Origin: Nocardioides ungokensis
GTDB taxonomy: Bacteria; Actinomycetota; Actinomycetes; Propionibacteriales; Nocardioidaceae
NCBI RefSeq assembly: GCF_013466985.1
Contig: NZ_CP059164.1
Span: 3,977,001 to 4,041,000, forward strand
Length of the DNA stretch: 64,000 nucleotides
Direction of reading: 5' to 3'
The translations under genes and the position numbers were made by a program. The notes beneath the pieces are model-generated. The model worked only from the letters and a program-made list of their open reading frames with translations. It ran no database searches and had not been told where the DNA came from. Of this stretch, positions 1-9,521 are shown one piece after another (the stretch's first letter is position 1; the number at the start of each line of letters is the position of its first letter).

Positions 1-418
1 CGACGTCGCGGTGCCGGAGCACCTCGGTGTCGCTGGCCATCGCGCGCACCACCTCCTCGTCGGCCTCGCCCGCGCCGCCGTCGGTGTCGGCGGCGGGCAG
101 CTCGGAGAAGGTGGGGGCGGCCGGCTGGGCGGGTCGGGTCCGGGGCAGCCCGTCCCGCGCGTTGAACCAGGCCTCGAAGACCTGGTCGTAGCGCTCGAGG
201 TCGTCGGGCCCGGCGCACAGGGTGGCCCGCCCGGCAAGGTAGGTGGCCCGCTGGTCGCCGAGGCCGAGCACCGAGACCGCCGCGAGGAAGCCGTGGGTGC
301 GGTCCTGGGTGACCGGGACCCCGGCGGCACGCAGCGCCCGCGTGAAGGCGAGCAGGACCTCGTCGGCGCCGTGCCGCGTCGGCACCTCGCCCGGCGGGAC
401 CACGGTCGTGCTGCTCAT
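1..418 (-). CDS. VWA-domain (CoxE-like) protein, N-terminal part
   Basis: The first 139 codons are present; the rest lies beyond the window edge. The protein starts MSSTTVVPPGEVPTRHG and continues with a helical region (LLAFTRALRAAGVPVT, then YDQVFEAWFNAR), as at the start of CoxE-family von Willebrand A proteins. These act with a MoxR ATPase in maturing molybdenum hydroxylases such as CO dehydrogenase; that is family knowledge, not shown here. Its ATG overlaps the stop of the MoxR gene (ATGA at 415-418), so the two are translationally coupled. The metal-binding VWA core would be off the window, so the family call rests on the N-terminus and the neighbour. Confidence 0.7.
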   Translation of the reverse strand, partial: MSSTTVVPPGEVPTRHGADEVLLAFTRALRAAGVPVTQDRTHGFLAAVSVLGLGDQRATYLAGRATLCAGPDDLERYDQVFEAWFNARDGLPRTRPAQPAAPTFSELPAADTDGGAGEADEEVVRAMASDTEVLRHRDV

Positions 419-1299
419 GCGCGCAGCATCCGGTCCAGGGCCTGGCGGACCCGGTCGGCGTCCTCGCGGTACTTCACCAGCGCGCCCAGGGTCGCCGCGG
501 CGGTCGCGAGGTCCAGCTCGGTGGTGCCGAGGTGGTGCAGGGCCCGGGCCCAGTCGAGCGTCTCCGCCACCCCCGGCGGCTTCTGCAGGTCGTCGCGGTC
601 GCGCAGCTGCTGGACCAGCGTCACCACCTGACGGCCGAGCGCCTGGGAGACCTCGGGCGCGCGGGAGCGCACGATCTCCACCTCCCGCTCGAGGCCGGGG
701 TGCTCGATCCAGTGGTAGAGGCAGCGCCGCTTGAGGGCGTCGTGGAGCTCGCGGGTGCGGTTGGAGGTGAGGATGACGATCGGGGGCGTCGCGGCCTTGA
801 CGGTGCCGAGCTCGGGGATGGTCACCTGGTAGGTCGAGAGCACCTCGAGCAGGAACGCCTCGAACTCGTCGTCGGCGCGGTCCACCTCGTCGACGAGCAG
901 CACCGCGGGGCTCTGCTGGAGGGCGGCCAGCACCGGCCGGGCGAGCAGGAAGCGGGCGTCGTACAGGCTCTTCTCTGCCTCCTCGACGCTCGGGTGCTCC
1001 TTGGCGGCCGCCGTCGCCTCGAGGGCCCGCAGGTGCAGGATCTGGCGCGGGAAGTCCCAGTCGTAGAGCGCCTGGCTGGCGTCGATGCCCTCGTAGCACT
1101 GGAGCCGGACCAGCGGCAGGTCGAGGCTCTCGGCCAGTGCCTCCGCGAGGGCGGTCTTGCCGGTGCCCGGCTCGCCCTCGAGCAGCAGCGGCCGCTGCAT
1201 GCGCAGGGCCAGGAAGGTGACGGTGGCCAGCGACTCGTCGCAGAGGTACCCGGTTTCGCCGAGGCGGGTGGCCACGTCGCGGGTGGACTCGAGCTCCAT
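415..1299 (-). CDS. MoxR-family AAA+ ATPase (CoxD-like)
   Basis: A 294-residue protein. Walker A is GEPGTGKTALAE near residue 42, Walker B LLVDEVDRAD near 135, and sensor-1 region ILTSNRTREL near 175, followed by an arginine-rich lid. MoxR ATPases remodel or activate metalloenzymes together with a VWA partner, which here is the next gene (ATGA overlap). With the MocA-like transferase 65 bp upstream this is a CoxD-E-F-like set, so its client is probably a molybdenum hydroxylase encoded beyond the left edge. The family is firm; the client is inferred. Confidence 0.88.
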   Translation of the reverse strand: MELESTRDVATRLGETGYLCDESLATVTFLALRMQRPLLLEGEPGTGKTALAEALAESLDLPLVRLQCYEGIDASQALYDWDFPRQILHLRALEATAAAKEHPSVEEAEKSLYDARFLLARPVLAALQQSPAVLLVDEVDRADDEFEAFLLEVLSTYQVTIPELGTVKAATPPIVILTSNRTRELHDALKRRCLYHWIEHPGLEREVEIVRSRAPEVSQALGRQVVTLVQQLRDRDDLQKPPGVAETLDWARALHHLGTTELDLATAAATLGALVKYREDADRVRQALDRMLRA

Positions 1300-1364
1300 G
1301 CCCCGAGGCTACTTCGGGGCGCGTTGGCGGGAGGTTGGGCGCCCTGCCGACCGGGGGCCGAGGG

Positions 1365-1919
1365 TCAGCCGGGCGTGTCCCGGTCGCGCCCGGTGGCGAG
1401 GTCCCCGCACTCGACGAGGGTCACCTGGCGGCCCGCGAGGTAGTCACGGGCGCCCTTGTCGCCGGTGGCGGACTCCCTCACACCGTTCCAGTGGTCGCGG
1501 CCCAGCAGGACGGGGTGGCCGGGCACCCCGTCGTACGCCGCGCGGGCGAGCACACCGGGACCGTCCGCGGCCGCGGCCACCCGGCGTACGACGTCGGGCC
1601 CGACGTCGGGGAGGTCCACCAGCGTGACCAGGGCGGCCTCCGCTCCGGGGCCCAGCGAGCCGAGGCCGGCGCGCAGCGAGGCCCCCATCCCCTCGGCCCA
1701 GTCCGCGGCCACCACCACGTCGACACGGGCGCCGTCGAGCAGGGGCAGCGCCTCGTCGACGGCCGCGCCGAGCACGACAGTCACGTCCTCGCAGCCGCCC
1801 CCGCGCAGCGCCTCCACGCAGCGGAGCAGCCAGGCCTCGCCCGCCTCGTCGTGCACGAGCGCCTTGGGCATCCCCATCCGCCGCCCGGCCCCCGCCGCCA
1901 GCAGGACCCCCTGGATCAT
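1365..1919 (-). CDS. MocA/MobA-like nucleotidyltransferase
   Basis: A 184-residue NTP transferase. It has the N-terminal loop LAAGAGRRMGMPKAL, a metal-binding LVDLPDV segment near residue 100 and GHPVLLGRDHW near 134, as in MocA proteins that convert Mo-molybdopterin to the cytosine dinucleotide cofactor. Such proteins serve xanthine-dehydrogenase/CO-dehydrogenase family enzymes, which fits the MoxR and VWA genes downstream. The ATG overlaps the preceding stop by one base (TGATG at 1917-1921), so it is in the same operon as the sigma-factor pair upstream. CTP versus GTP specificity cannot be read from sequence. Confidence 0.82.
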   Translation of the reverse strand: MIQGVLLAAGAGRRMGMPKALVHDEAGEAWLLRCVEALRGGGCEDVTVVLGAAVDEALPLLDGARVDVVVAADWAEGMGASLRAGLGSLGPGAEAALVTLVDLPDVGPDVVRRVAAAADGPGVLARAAYDGVPGHPVLLGRDHWNGVRESATGDKGARDYLAGRQVTLVECGDLATGRDRDTPG

Positions 1920-2590
1920 CAGCGTCGTGCCGGGAAGGCCTGGGCGTAGAGGCCGGCGAGCTCCGGCGACCAGGGGGCGCTGAAGCCGCAGATGGTCACC
2001 TCACCCCGGGTCGCGGAGACCAGGTAGCGCTCGCCCTGCTTGAAGTGCACCGCCTGGATCAGCGCCTGGAGGTCGGCCGCCGGAGGCGCCTGCACCTTGA
2101 CCAGGTCGGTCGGGGTCCCGGCGTAGAAGTGCGTCGGGCGCAGCGTGACGACGTCACCGCTGATGCCCTCGACGGTGCCCGCGAACGCGACCGACTGCTG
2201 GGCGATCATCGGGGCGGTGGGCACCATGCAGCGGGCCTGGTACGCCGCGGGCGCCGGCGCCTGCAGCCGGGTGACCGTCGTCGGTCCGCCGGCCGCCGGG
2301 ACCTTGTCGTGCTGCGAGTCGTGGTTGAGCAGCCCGAAGACGCCCACGCCGACGATGAGGACGATCGCGGCGGCGGCCACCAGCCAGGTGAGCGGCCCGC
2401 GGCTGCGCGTGCCGGTCTCCCGGGACTCGGTGAGGACCAGCTCGTCGGTGGGGGTGTCGGTGGAACTGCTCATGGTGTCCTCCAGGAGTCGGGCGGCCCG
2501 TGCCGGGTCGGCCGGTGGCAGGGAGGAGGCCGGGTCGGCGGACCGCAGGCGGTCACGCAGCTCAGGGTCGTCGTCCCAGTGGTCGCTCAC
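1919..2590 (-). CDS. Membrane protein paired with ECF sigma factor (putative anti-sigma)
   Basis: A 223-residue protein with a GTG start. A hydrophilic N-terminal ~65 residues (MSDHWDDDPELRDRLRSADP) is followed by one transmembrane segment (LTWLVAAAAIVLIVGVGVFG) and an extracytoplasmic region of ~130 residues containing two cysteines. Layout and overlap with the sigma gene (GTGA at 2587-2590) match anti-sigma partners, but no ZAS zinc motif (HxxxCxxC) is visible, so the anti-sigma role is an inference from position and topology. The outer domain has no family I recognise. Confidence 0.55.
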   Translation of the reverse strand: MSDHWDDDPELRDRLRSADPASSLPPADPARAARLLEDTMSSSTDTPTDELVLTESRETGTRSRGPLTWLVAAAAIVLIVGVGVFGLLNHDSQHDKVPAAGGPTTVTRLQAPAPAAYQARCMVPTAPMIAQQSVAFAGTVEGISGDVVTLRPTHFYAGTPTDLVKVQAPPAADLQALIQAVHFKQGERYLVSATRGEVTICGFSAPWSPELAGLYAQAFPARR

Positions 2591-3126
2591 GACCGCCTCC
2601 TCTCTCTCGACTCCTCATGTCCGGCCGGCTGCTCGATCTTTCGCAGCTGGTCGCGCAGCTTCTCCCGCGCCCGGTGCAGGCGGATGCTGGCGGCATTCGG
2701 CGTGATCTCGAGGACGGCCGCGATCTCCGCCGGCGTCAGCTGCTCCCAGGCCCACAGGCGGAGCAGCTCGGCCTCCTCGGGTCGCAGGGCGGCCAGCGCC
2801 TCCTCGAGGGCCCCGTCCCCGCCGGTCGCGCCCGGCCCGGACGTGGTCTCCGGCGGCGGGTCGACGACGGCGATCCTGGCGGCCACCCGCTCCTGCCGGC
2901 GGTGCCCGCGCTGGGCGTTGGTCAGGCAGTTGCGGGCGACGCCGTAGGCCCACGGCAGCGGCTCGGCCGGCAGCTCGTCGAGGCGGCGCCAGCAGACCAG
3001 GAGGGTCTCGGACAGGACGTCGTCCGCGGTCGCGGGGTCGGTACGACGCGCCAGGAACCGCCGCAGCGGCTCGATCAGGTCAGGCGCGATCTCCTCGAAG
3101 CGGTCCCGGCGGGTCTGCGCGTCCAC
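2587..3126 (-). CDS. ECF RNA polymerase sigma factor
   Basis: About 179 residues. Region 2 includes DDVLSETLLVCWRRLDEL and PWAYGVARNCLTNAQRG; region 4 includes LRLWAWEQLTPAEIAAVLEI and an HTH ending in IRLHRAREKLRDQL. I chose the GTG at 3126-3124 because GAAGG sits 7 nt upstream; another in-frame GTG at 3144 would add six residues. It is first in a probable operon with the membrane protein, MocA, MoxR and VWA genes, suggesting it controls its own accessory cluster. The target promoter is not evident. Confidence 0.85.
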   Translation of the reverse strand: MDAQTRRDRFEEIAPDLIEPLRRFLARRTDPATADDVLSETLLVCWRRLDELPAEPLPWAYGVARNCLTNAQRGHRRQERVAARIAVVDPPPETTSGPGATGGDGALEEALAALRPEEAELLRLWAWEQLTPAEIAAVLEITPNAASIRLHRAREKLRDQLRKIEQPAGHEESRERRRS

Positions 3127-3193
3127 GCCTTTACCTTCACACACGCCGGCCCGTCGCTCGTCGGCACGTGGGACACGCCGACCTGTCGCGTCC

Positions 3194-4150
3194 TCACTCC
3201 CGGGGGTGGGTCCTGTAGTAGTCCCGCCAGATCAGCCGGTGCACCGGGACCCAGCGCGGGATCGACCGCAGCCCGGGGATGAACGGCAGCAGCAGGAGCC
3301 CGAGGGTCAGCACCATCATCAGCGCCCACACCTGGGCGTCGGCGTTGGGCGAGGTGGAGAACGGCTTGACCTGGTACCAGAACGTGTACAGCCACATCCA
3401 CGGCTGCCCGGGGTAGTTGCCGGTCTCGTTCATCATCCCCCACTGGTCACCGCCCAGGTGCTGCGCGACCGCCTGGTCCTCCAGGTAGGCGCCGTCGGAG
3501 AGCAGCAGCACCGACCGGGTCTGGTCGCCGCCGTAGAAGTTGCCGGAGGCGGTCAGGCTCCCCTCCAGGCTGCCCGACTTCGCCAGCGCCAGCAGGCTCA
3601 GCGACAGGACCGGCACCGGGCCGTAGTCGCCCTTGGCCACCTGCGTCGGGTCACCGTTCGGGGCCTTGGCCAGCGCGTCGGCGTACGCCGTGGCCCACGC
3701 CGTCTGCTGGCTCGGCGAGGCCGAGCGCCACTGGGCGAGGGCCTGGCTGACGACCGGCGCGACGACGGCGTCGGAGAGGGGTTGCAGGACCAGGTCCTGC
3801 GAGTTGACCGGGATCCTGACCCCGCCCCACTTCTGCAGCGGGATGCCGAGCACCTTCTGTCCGTCGCTGGCGTGGTTGTACGGCGCGCCGTACGTCGCGC
3901 TCGTGGTCGTGCCGGCGAGCTCCCCGGTCGCCGTGGCCACCACGTCGGCGGGGTCGGCCTCGGCCCAGTCCTTCATCGTGATGGCCTTCTCGTCCGGCGA
4001 GGAGAAGATCGCTGCCAGCACGGTGGTCAGCAGGGCCATCACCGCGAGCGCGATGACGAACTCCTTGACCAGGTCGTAGTGGCGGGTCGGGAAGTCGTGG
4101 GAGTCCGGGGTCGGGTGCGCGGTACGCCGGGGGGCGGTGACGGTGGCCAT
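3194..4150 (-). CDS. Membrane protein of cytochrome-b module (large extracytoplasmic domain)
   Basis: About 318 residues. One transmembrane helix lies near the N-terminus (VKEFVIALAVMALLTTVLAA), then ~200 extracytoplasmic residues (YGAPYNHASDG, GIPLQKWGGVRIPVNSQDL) and a C-terminal helix (ALMMVLTLGLLLLPFIPGL) ending in a basic tail. It begins one base after the cytochrome b stop (TGAgATG); a GTG at 4159 is an alternative. It stands where the second half of a split cytochrome b would be, but has no haem-ligand pattern, so I treat it as an associated subunit of unknown function. Confidence 0.6.
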   Translation of the reverse strand: MATVTAPRRTAHPTPDSHDFPTRHYDLVKEFVIALAVMALLTTVLAAIFSSPDEKAITMKDWAEADPADVVATATGELAGTTTSATYGAPYNHASDGQKVLGIPLQKWGGVRIPVNSQDLVLQPLSDAVVAPVVSQALAQWRSASPSQQTAWATAYADALAKAPNGDPTQVAKGDYGPVPVLSLSLLALAKSGSLEGSLTASGNFYGGDQTRSVLLLSDGAYLEDQAVAQHLGGDQWGMMNETGNYPGQPWMWLYTFWYQVKPFSTSPNADAQVWALMMVLTLGLLLLPFIPGLRSIPRWVPVHRLIWRDYYRTHPRE

Positions 4151-4151
4151 C

Positions 4152-4820
4152 TCAGTCACCCGCCCGTTCCGAAGCGTGCTCCGGGAGGTCGGCGTCCAGC
4201 GGCGGCACCACGCCGTGCCGGCGGACCAGGATCACGTGCAGGACCGCGATCACGCCGACGGCCAGGGGCAGCAGGACCACGTGCCACATCAGCATCTGGC
4301 CGGGGTTGAGGACGTTGAAGTACGCACCGGCGCCGATCGAGTTGATGCCGTCCTTGGCCTCGCCGCTGATCCACTGGGAGTCGAAGTTGGACTGGGAGAG
4401 GTAGCCGGTGAACGCCGTACCGATCGAGGCCACGAAGGCCACGACGCCGGTCATCCAGGTCAGCGCCCGCTTGCCGCGCCAGGCGGCCATCCAGAACTTG
4501 CCCCACAGGTGGATCACCATGACCGCGAAGAACAGCTCGACGCTCCACAGGTGCATGGAGTTGATGAAGTGCCCGAACGACGAGGTGTGCCACCACGCCG
4601 AGCCTCCGACGGCGAGCGCCAGGCCCGAGCCCACGACCACCACCAGGGCGGCCAGGGTGAGGACCCCGAAGACGTAGATCCAGGAGGCGACGTACGCCGG
4701 CTGCCGGTCCGGCAGGGCCTGCCCCTCCGGCACCAGGCCGACGATCCGCGTCCGCAGCCACGCCGTCCAGCTGCCGCCCGTGGTGGAGCCCGCGGGCACC
4801 ACCCGCTGCTGGGTGCTCAT
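4152..4820 (-). CDS. Cytochrome b N-terminal domain protein (di-haem)
   Basis: A 222-residue membrane protein with four predicted helices. Two haem-ligand histidine pairs are spaced as in cytochrome b/b6: HLWSVELFFAVMVIH and HVVLLPLAVGVIAVLH, each pair 14 residues apart on helices 2 and 4. It should carry electrons between quinol and a partner in the membrane. It overlaps the small upstream gene (ATGA at 4817-4820) and is followed by a separate large-domain subunit. No Rieske protein or cytochrome c gene is nearby, so it is not an ordinary bc1 complex; the IS30 element directly upstream may have altered the locus. Confidence 0.82.
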   Translation of the reverse strand: MSTQQRVVPAGSTTGGSWTAWLRTRIVGLVPEGQALPDRQPAYVASWIYVFGVLTLAALVVVVGSGLALAVGGSAWWHTSSFGHFINSMHLWSVELFFAVMVIHLWGKFWMAAWRGKRALTWMTGVVAFVASIGTAFTGYLSQSNFDSQWISGEAKDGINSIGAGAYFNVLNPGQMLMWHVVLLPLAVGVIAVLHVILVRRHGVVPPLDADLPEHASERAGD

Positions 4821-4996
4821 GGCCGGTCCTGCCGCTCGAGGTCGTCGTCCTGGCGGGCGTGCGGGAACGGCAGCAGGATCGCGAGGACGAAGACCACGAT
4901 CATCGCGATGATGATCGAGAGGTTGGTGACGCTGACGCTGATGACGCCCCAGTCGAAGTAGTGCCCGGCGGTGAGAGCCGTGTCGTGAATGCTCAT
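4817..4996 (-). CDS. Small single-span membrane protein of the cytochrome-b module
   Basis: Fifty-nine residues, starting MSIHDTALTAGHYFDWG, with one long hydrophobic helix (LSIIIAMIVVFVLAILLPF) and a charged tail (RQDDDLERQD). The ATG at 4996 has GGAGG about 8 nt upstream, which decides against the longer in-frame starts. It overlaps cytochrome b, so it is probably a small structural subunit of that complex. No named family is recognised. Confidence 0.6.
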   Translation of the reverse strand: MSIHDTALTAGHYFDWGVISVSVTNLSIIIAMIVVFVLAILLPFPHARQDDDLERQDRP

Positions 4997-5151
4997 GCTG
5001 GCCACCTCCGTGGCCCCGGGAGCCAGGGCCTCTGGTGCCCACGATCCGACCGCGCCTACCGGCATCCACAGTGCCGATGGTCACCCCGCCCGATGCCGTC
5101 GGTCCGTCCCGGCCGGGACCCGTTCCGCCGGCCGCCGGAGCGCTGCCCCTG

Positions 5152-5190
5152 CTTGTAACGCTCGGCGGTTTCAGCCGGTCGTTGCACCAC
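5152..5190. repeat. IS30 left inverted repeat
   Basis: Pairs with 6364-6402: the outer 12 bases and the inner 14 bases are identical, with a variable 13-base middle. The transposase stop codon (5171-5173) lies inside it. Confidence 0.8.
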
Positions 5191-6343
5191 GGCTGATCTG
5201 ATGCCCGCAGAGTAGTTCCTCGAGGCGTTGGGCGGGGGTGGCCCAGTCGAGGGTCTTGCGGGGTCGGCTGTTGAGCTTGCGGGCGACTTCGTCGAGGTCG
5301 GTGGGGGTGAACTGGCGCAGGCTGACGTCCTTGGGGAAGTACTGGCGCAGCAGGCCGTTGGTGTTCTCGTTGCTGCCGCGTTGCCAGGGGCTGCGTGGGT
5401 CGCAGAAGTAGATCGGGATGTCGGCCTCGAGGGCGATCTGCTTGTGCAGGGCCATCTCCTTGCCCTGGTCCCAGGTCAGGGATCGGCGCAGCTGCTCGGG
5501 CAGGGTCGCGATGACCGGGACCAGGGCGTCCTTGAAGTCCACGGCGGTACGCCGGCCGGGCAGGTGGACCAGCAGCACGAACCGGGTGGAGCGTTCGACC
5601 AGGGTGCCGATCGCCGAGCCGCCTGACCGGCCCAGGATCAGGTCGCCCTCCCAGTGCCCGGGCACGGCCCGGTCGTTGGCCTCGGCGGGGCGCTGGCTGA
5701 TGGGGATCGGGTCGACCAGCCGGCCCTTGCGATGTTCGGGGCGTCGTTGGGGCTTGCGCTGGTCGCGGCCGGTGCGCAGGTGCGCGGCCAGTTCCCGGCG
5801 CAGCTCGCCGCGGCCCTGGACGAACAGGGAGCGGTAGATCGTTTCGGGGCAGCAGCGCATGTCCGGGTCGTCGGGGAACTCCACCCGTAGAGCGTGACTG
5901 ATCTGTTCTGGCGACCACTGCAGGGTGGTCAGTTTCTCCCCGACGTAGGCCCGCAGTCGCGGGTGCGTGGCGAGCTTGCCCGGCTTGGGTCGCCGGGCGC
6001 GGCGCTCGGCCCGGGCTTGTGCGGTCCCGGCCCGGTATGTGCCGTCGACGTTGCGGTTGCGGGCCAGCTCCCGGCTCACCGTGGAGTGTGGGCGTCCGAT
6101 CCGGCGCGCGATCTCGCGCACGCCGTGCTGCTGGGCGTGCAGGATCGCGATCTCCTCACGCTCGGCTGGCGACAAGAAACGCCCGCTGGGGCGGCTGCAG
6201 GGCTCCATCACCCCGCCAAAGTGGCGGAACATCCGTTGCCCGGTGCCGCGAGACACGCCCGCGGCACCGGCCGCATCACTCACCCACGACCCCGACCGGA
6301 TCGCCTCCCAGAACACCTGACGGGTCGCACGATCGACGGTCAC
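5171..6343 (-). CDS. IS30-family DDE transposase
   Basis: About 390 residues, full length for the family. An N-terminal helix-turn-helix region contains LSPAEREEIAILHAQQHGV and REIARRIGRPHSTVSRELAR. The DDE core follows: first Asp in PGHWEGDLILGR (about residue 235), second in LTWDQGKEMALH (about 290), and Glu in RGSNENTNGLLRQYFP (about 325). I chose GTG 6343-6341, with GAGGAG 7 nt upstream; an in-frame GTG at 6358 is also possible. The frame is intact and all three catalytic residues are present, so the element could still be active. Confidence 0.93.
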   Translation of the reverse strand: MTVDRATRQVFWEAIRSGSWVSDAAGAAGVSRGTGQRMFRHFGGVMEPCSRPSGRFLSPAEREEIAILHAQQHGVREIARRIGRPHSTVSRELARNRNVDGTYRAGTAQARAERRARRPKPGKLATHPRLRAYVGEKLTTLQWSPEQISHALRVEFPDDPDMRCCPETIYRSLFVQGRGELRRELAAHLRTGRDQRKPQRRPEHRKGRLVDPIPISQRPAEANDRAVPGHWEGDLILGRSGGSAIGTLVERSTRFVLLVHLPGRRTAVDFKDALVPVIATLPEQLRRSLTWDQGKEMALHKQIALEADIPIYFCDPRSPWQRGSNENTNGLLRQYFPKDVSLRQFTPTDLDEVARKLNSRPRKTLDWATPAQRLEELLCGHQISRGATTG

Positions 6344-6363
6344 CACACCACTCCTCACGACGA

Positions 6364-6402
6364 GTGGTGCAACGACCCTTCGAACCCAAGGAGCGTTACA
6401 AG
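6364..6402. repeat. IS30 right inverted repeat
   Basis: Reverse complement of the left end over its outer 12 and inner 14 bases. It is followed after three bases by a second GGAGCGTTACAAG (6405-6417). Confidence 0.8.
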
Positions 6403-6433
6403 TACGGAGCGTTACAAGCAGCGGCCCACACGA

Positions 6434-6469
6434 CAGCAGGGCCCCGGTCCGAAGACCGGGGCCCTGCTG
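6434..6469 (-). terminator. groEL terminator hairpin
   Basis: A perfect 15-bp stem (arms 6434-6448 and 6455-6469, CAGCAGGGCCCCGGT) with a 6-nt loop, 24 bases past the corrected groEL stop. There is no U-run, as is common for actinobacterial terminators. Confidence 0.85.
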
Positions 6470-6492
6470 GTGGTGCTGGGTGGAGCGGCGGA

Positions 6493-8120
<1,628 letters not shown>

Positions 8121-8248
8121 AACTCCTGCGATCCTTCGCATTGAAGAGTTCGTTGGACGGTCCGGCTCGTTGCCCGCGACGGACGGCCTGGCTGACCCGG
8201 CGGACCCTTCCCGCCGACGCTTCAGACCTCAACTCCCCGGTCCGGTGG

Positions 8249-8273
8249 TGGCACTCTCTTGAGGAGAGTGCCA
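8249..8273. promoter_or_regulatory. CIRCE operator, promoter-distal arm sequence TGGCACTC
   Basis: TGGCACTC-N9-GAGTGCCA, a perfect inverted repeat of the HrcA-binding CIRCE type, 129 bp upstream of the groEL start. It lies nearer the gene than the second copy. Confidence 0.88.
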
Positions 8274-8282
8274 GTCACATGT

Positions 8283-8309
8283 TTAGCACTCGGGGTGGGC
8301 GAGTGCAAA
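8283..8309. promoter_or_regulatory. Second CIRCE operator
   Basis: TTAGCACTC-N9-GAGTGCAAA, one mismatch from the classical consensus TTAGCACTC-N9-GAGTGCTAA. Only 9 bp separate it from the other CIRCE, so HrcA probably represses groEL from two adjacent sites. Confidence 0.92.
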
Positions 8310-8314
8310 CAGTC

Positions 8315-9521
8315 CTACCGATCCCAGATCCGGGCGTAGCTCGAGACCAGGAACTCCCGGTCGGGGTCGAAGCCCACGATCGACGACACCCGGCCGAGGT
8401 CGTGGGTCCCGACCCGCCAGGACACCAGTCGCCGGGGCTGCGTCTGCGACTCGTACACGATCGTGTCGGAGTCGAGCCAGAACTCCACGCCGCAGCAGAA
8501 GTCCGGCCGCTGGTCGGCGTCGGGCGTCGAGGCCGAACCGAGCACCAGCAGCGCGTCGTGAGCCGGTGCGTCGCCCTCGACGACCAGCGCCTGCGAGGGC
8601 GTGACCTGGTCCGAGGACACCGGCAGCCCGGCGAACCGGCCCCAGCTCTGCGCGGTCCCGAGGGGGCCCATCCGCCAGCGACCGTACGGCCCCCCGGCGC
8701 TGGACGGGCCCGCCGGCGCCGCGACGTTCGTGGCCCCGAGCGCCGCCCGTCCAGCACGGAGTACATCGGCCCGTCCCCGCCCTGGGTGGTCGGCGGGAGC
8801 CACAGGTCGGTGTTGCCCATCCAGTGCAGGGTCGTGGTGGGACGGTCGCCGGTGTCGACCGACCGCCACGCGCCGGTGGCCAGGGTCAGCACGAGGACGT
8901 GGCCCGGCTGCGGGAAGGCGAGAGGTACTCCCCCGTGGGCGAGAGCAGTGAGTCGTGGGCGATCGAGATGTCGTCGCCGGAGCCGTCGTCGTACGGCGCG
9001 ACTCGGGAGGTGTCGACCGTGCGCAGCGAACCGTCGGGGGCGAGGAGCAGCAGCCGCTGCCCGCCGTTGTCGTCGATGAGTGCGTACGCCGCGAGCGCGG
9101 CATCGATCGGGTCGTCGGCGACGTCCGTGGTCGGCGCCGACAGGTCGATCACGGACGGCAGTGGGGAGGCGACCTGCGGCAGGTCGGACTCCTGCGAGGC
9201 GAGCGGACCCCAGTAGACCGGCCACCCCCGGTAGTGGCCGTCGGGCCGCGTGCCCGTCTTCGTGGGCGTCGGCGGGGTCGGCACGGAGGTCGTCGTGGGC
9301 GACGGCAGCTGGGTGACGGGCCCGGTCGACCGGTCACCGCCCGGGCCGCCCGCGACCGCGACCGACCCGACGGCCACGACCGCCACGGCCGCGGTGACGG
9401 CCATGACGGCACGCCGGCGGCGGATCCGCGTGGCGCGCTGCCAGGCGACCTCGGACAGGTCGGGCATGCCGACGTCGGCGACCCGCTCGTGCAGCAGCTC
9501 CCGGAGCTCGTGGTCGGTCAT
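8315..9521 (-). pseudogene. Membrane-anchored protein partnered with sigma factor, frame broken twice
   Basis: Reading across two single-base losses (about 8925 and 8745) gives ~400 residues. The N-terminus is cytosolic (MTDHELRELLHERVADVGMP), followed by one transmembrane segment (AVMAVTAAVAVVAVGSVAVA), a Pro/Thr-rich linker and a ~300-residue extracytoplasmic domain with repeated short motifs (LLLLAPDGSLRTVD, GNTDLWLPPTTQGGDGPM, VEFWLDSDTIVYESQ) suggesting a beta-propeller. It overlaps the sigma gene (ATGA), so it resembles an anti-sigma or sensor partner. No family is certain. The downstream reading is coherent in every segment, so the gene is probably intact in nature. Confidence 0.6.

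Larger units (their letters stand above)
5152..6402 (-). mobile_element. IS30-family insertion sequence, apparently complete
   Basis: About 1.25 kb bounded by 39-bp imperfect inverted repeats (5152-5190 and 6364-6402) with one full-length DDE transposase. The ends share CTTGTAACGCTC outside and GGTCGTTGCACCAC inside. A further copy of the outer motif lies at 6405-6417, so the outer 10-12 bp may be target palindrome rather than element; the alternative ends are about 5163 and 6391. No clear 2-3 bp target duplication is seen. It sits just past the groEL terminator. Confidence 0.85.

Noticed and set aside
3194..4150. Cytochrome b C-terminal subunit (subunit IV-like)
   Set aside because: It has a single N-terminal helix, a large outer domain and no quinone-site motif, unlike subunit IV.
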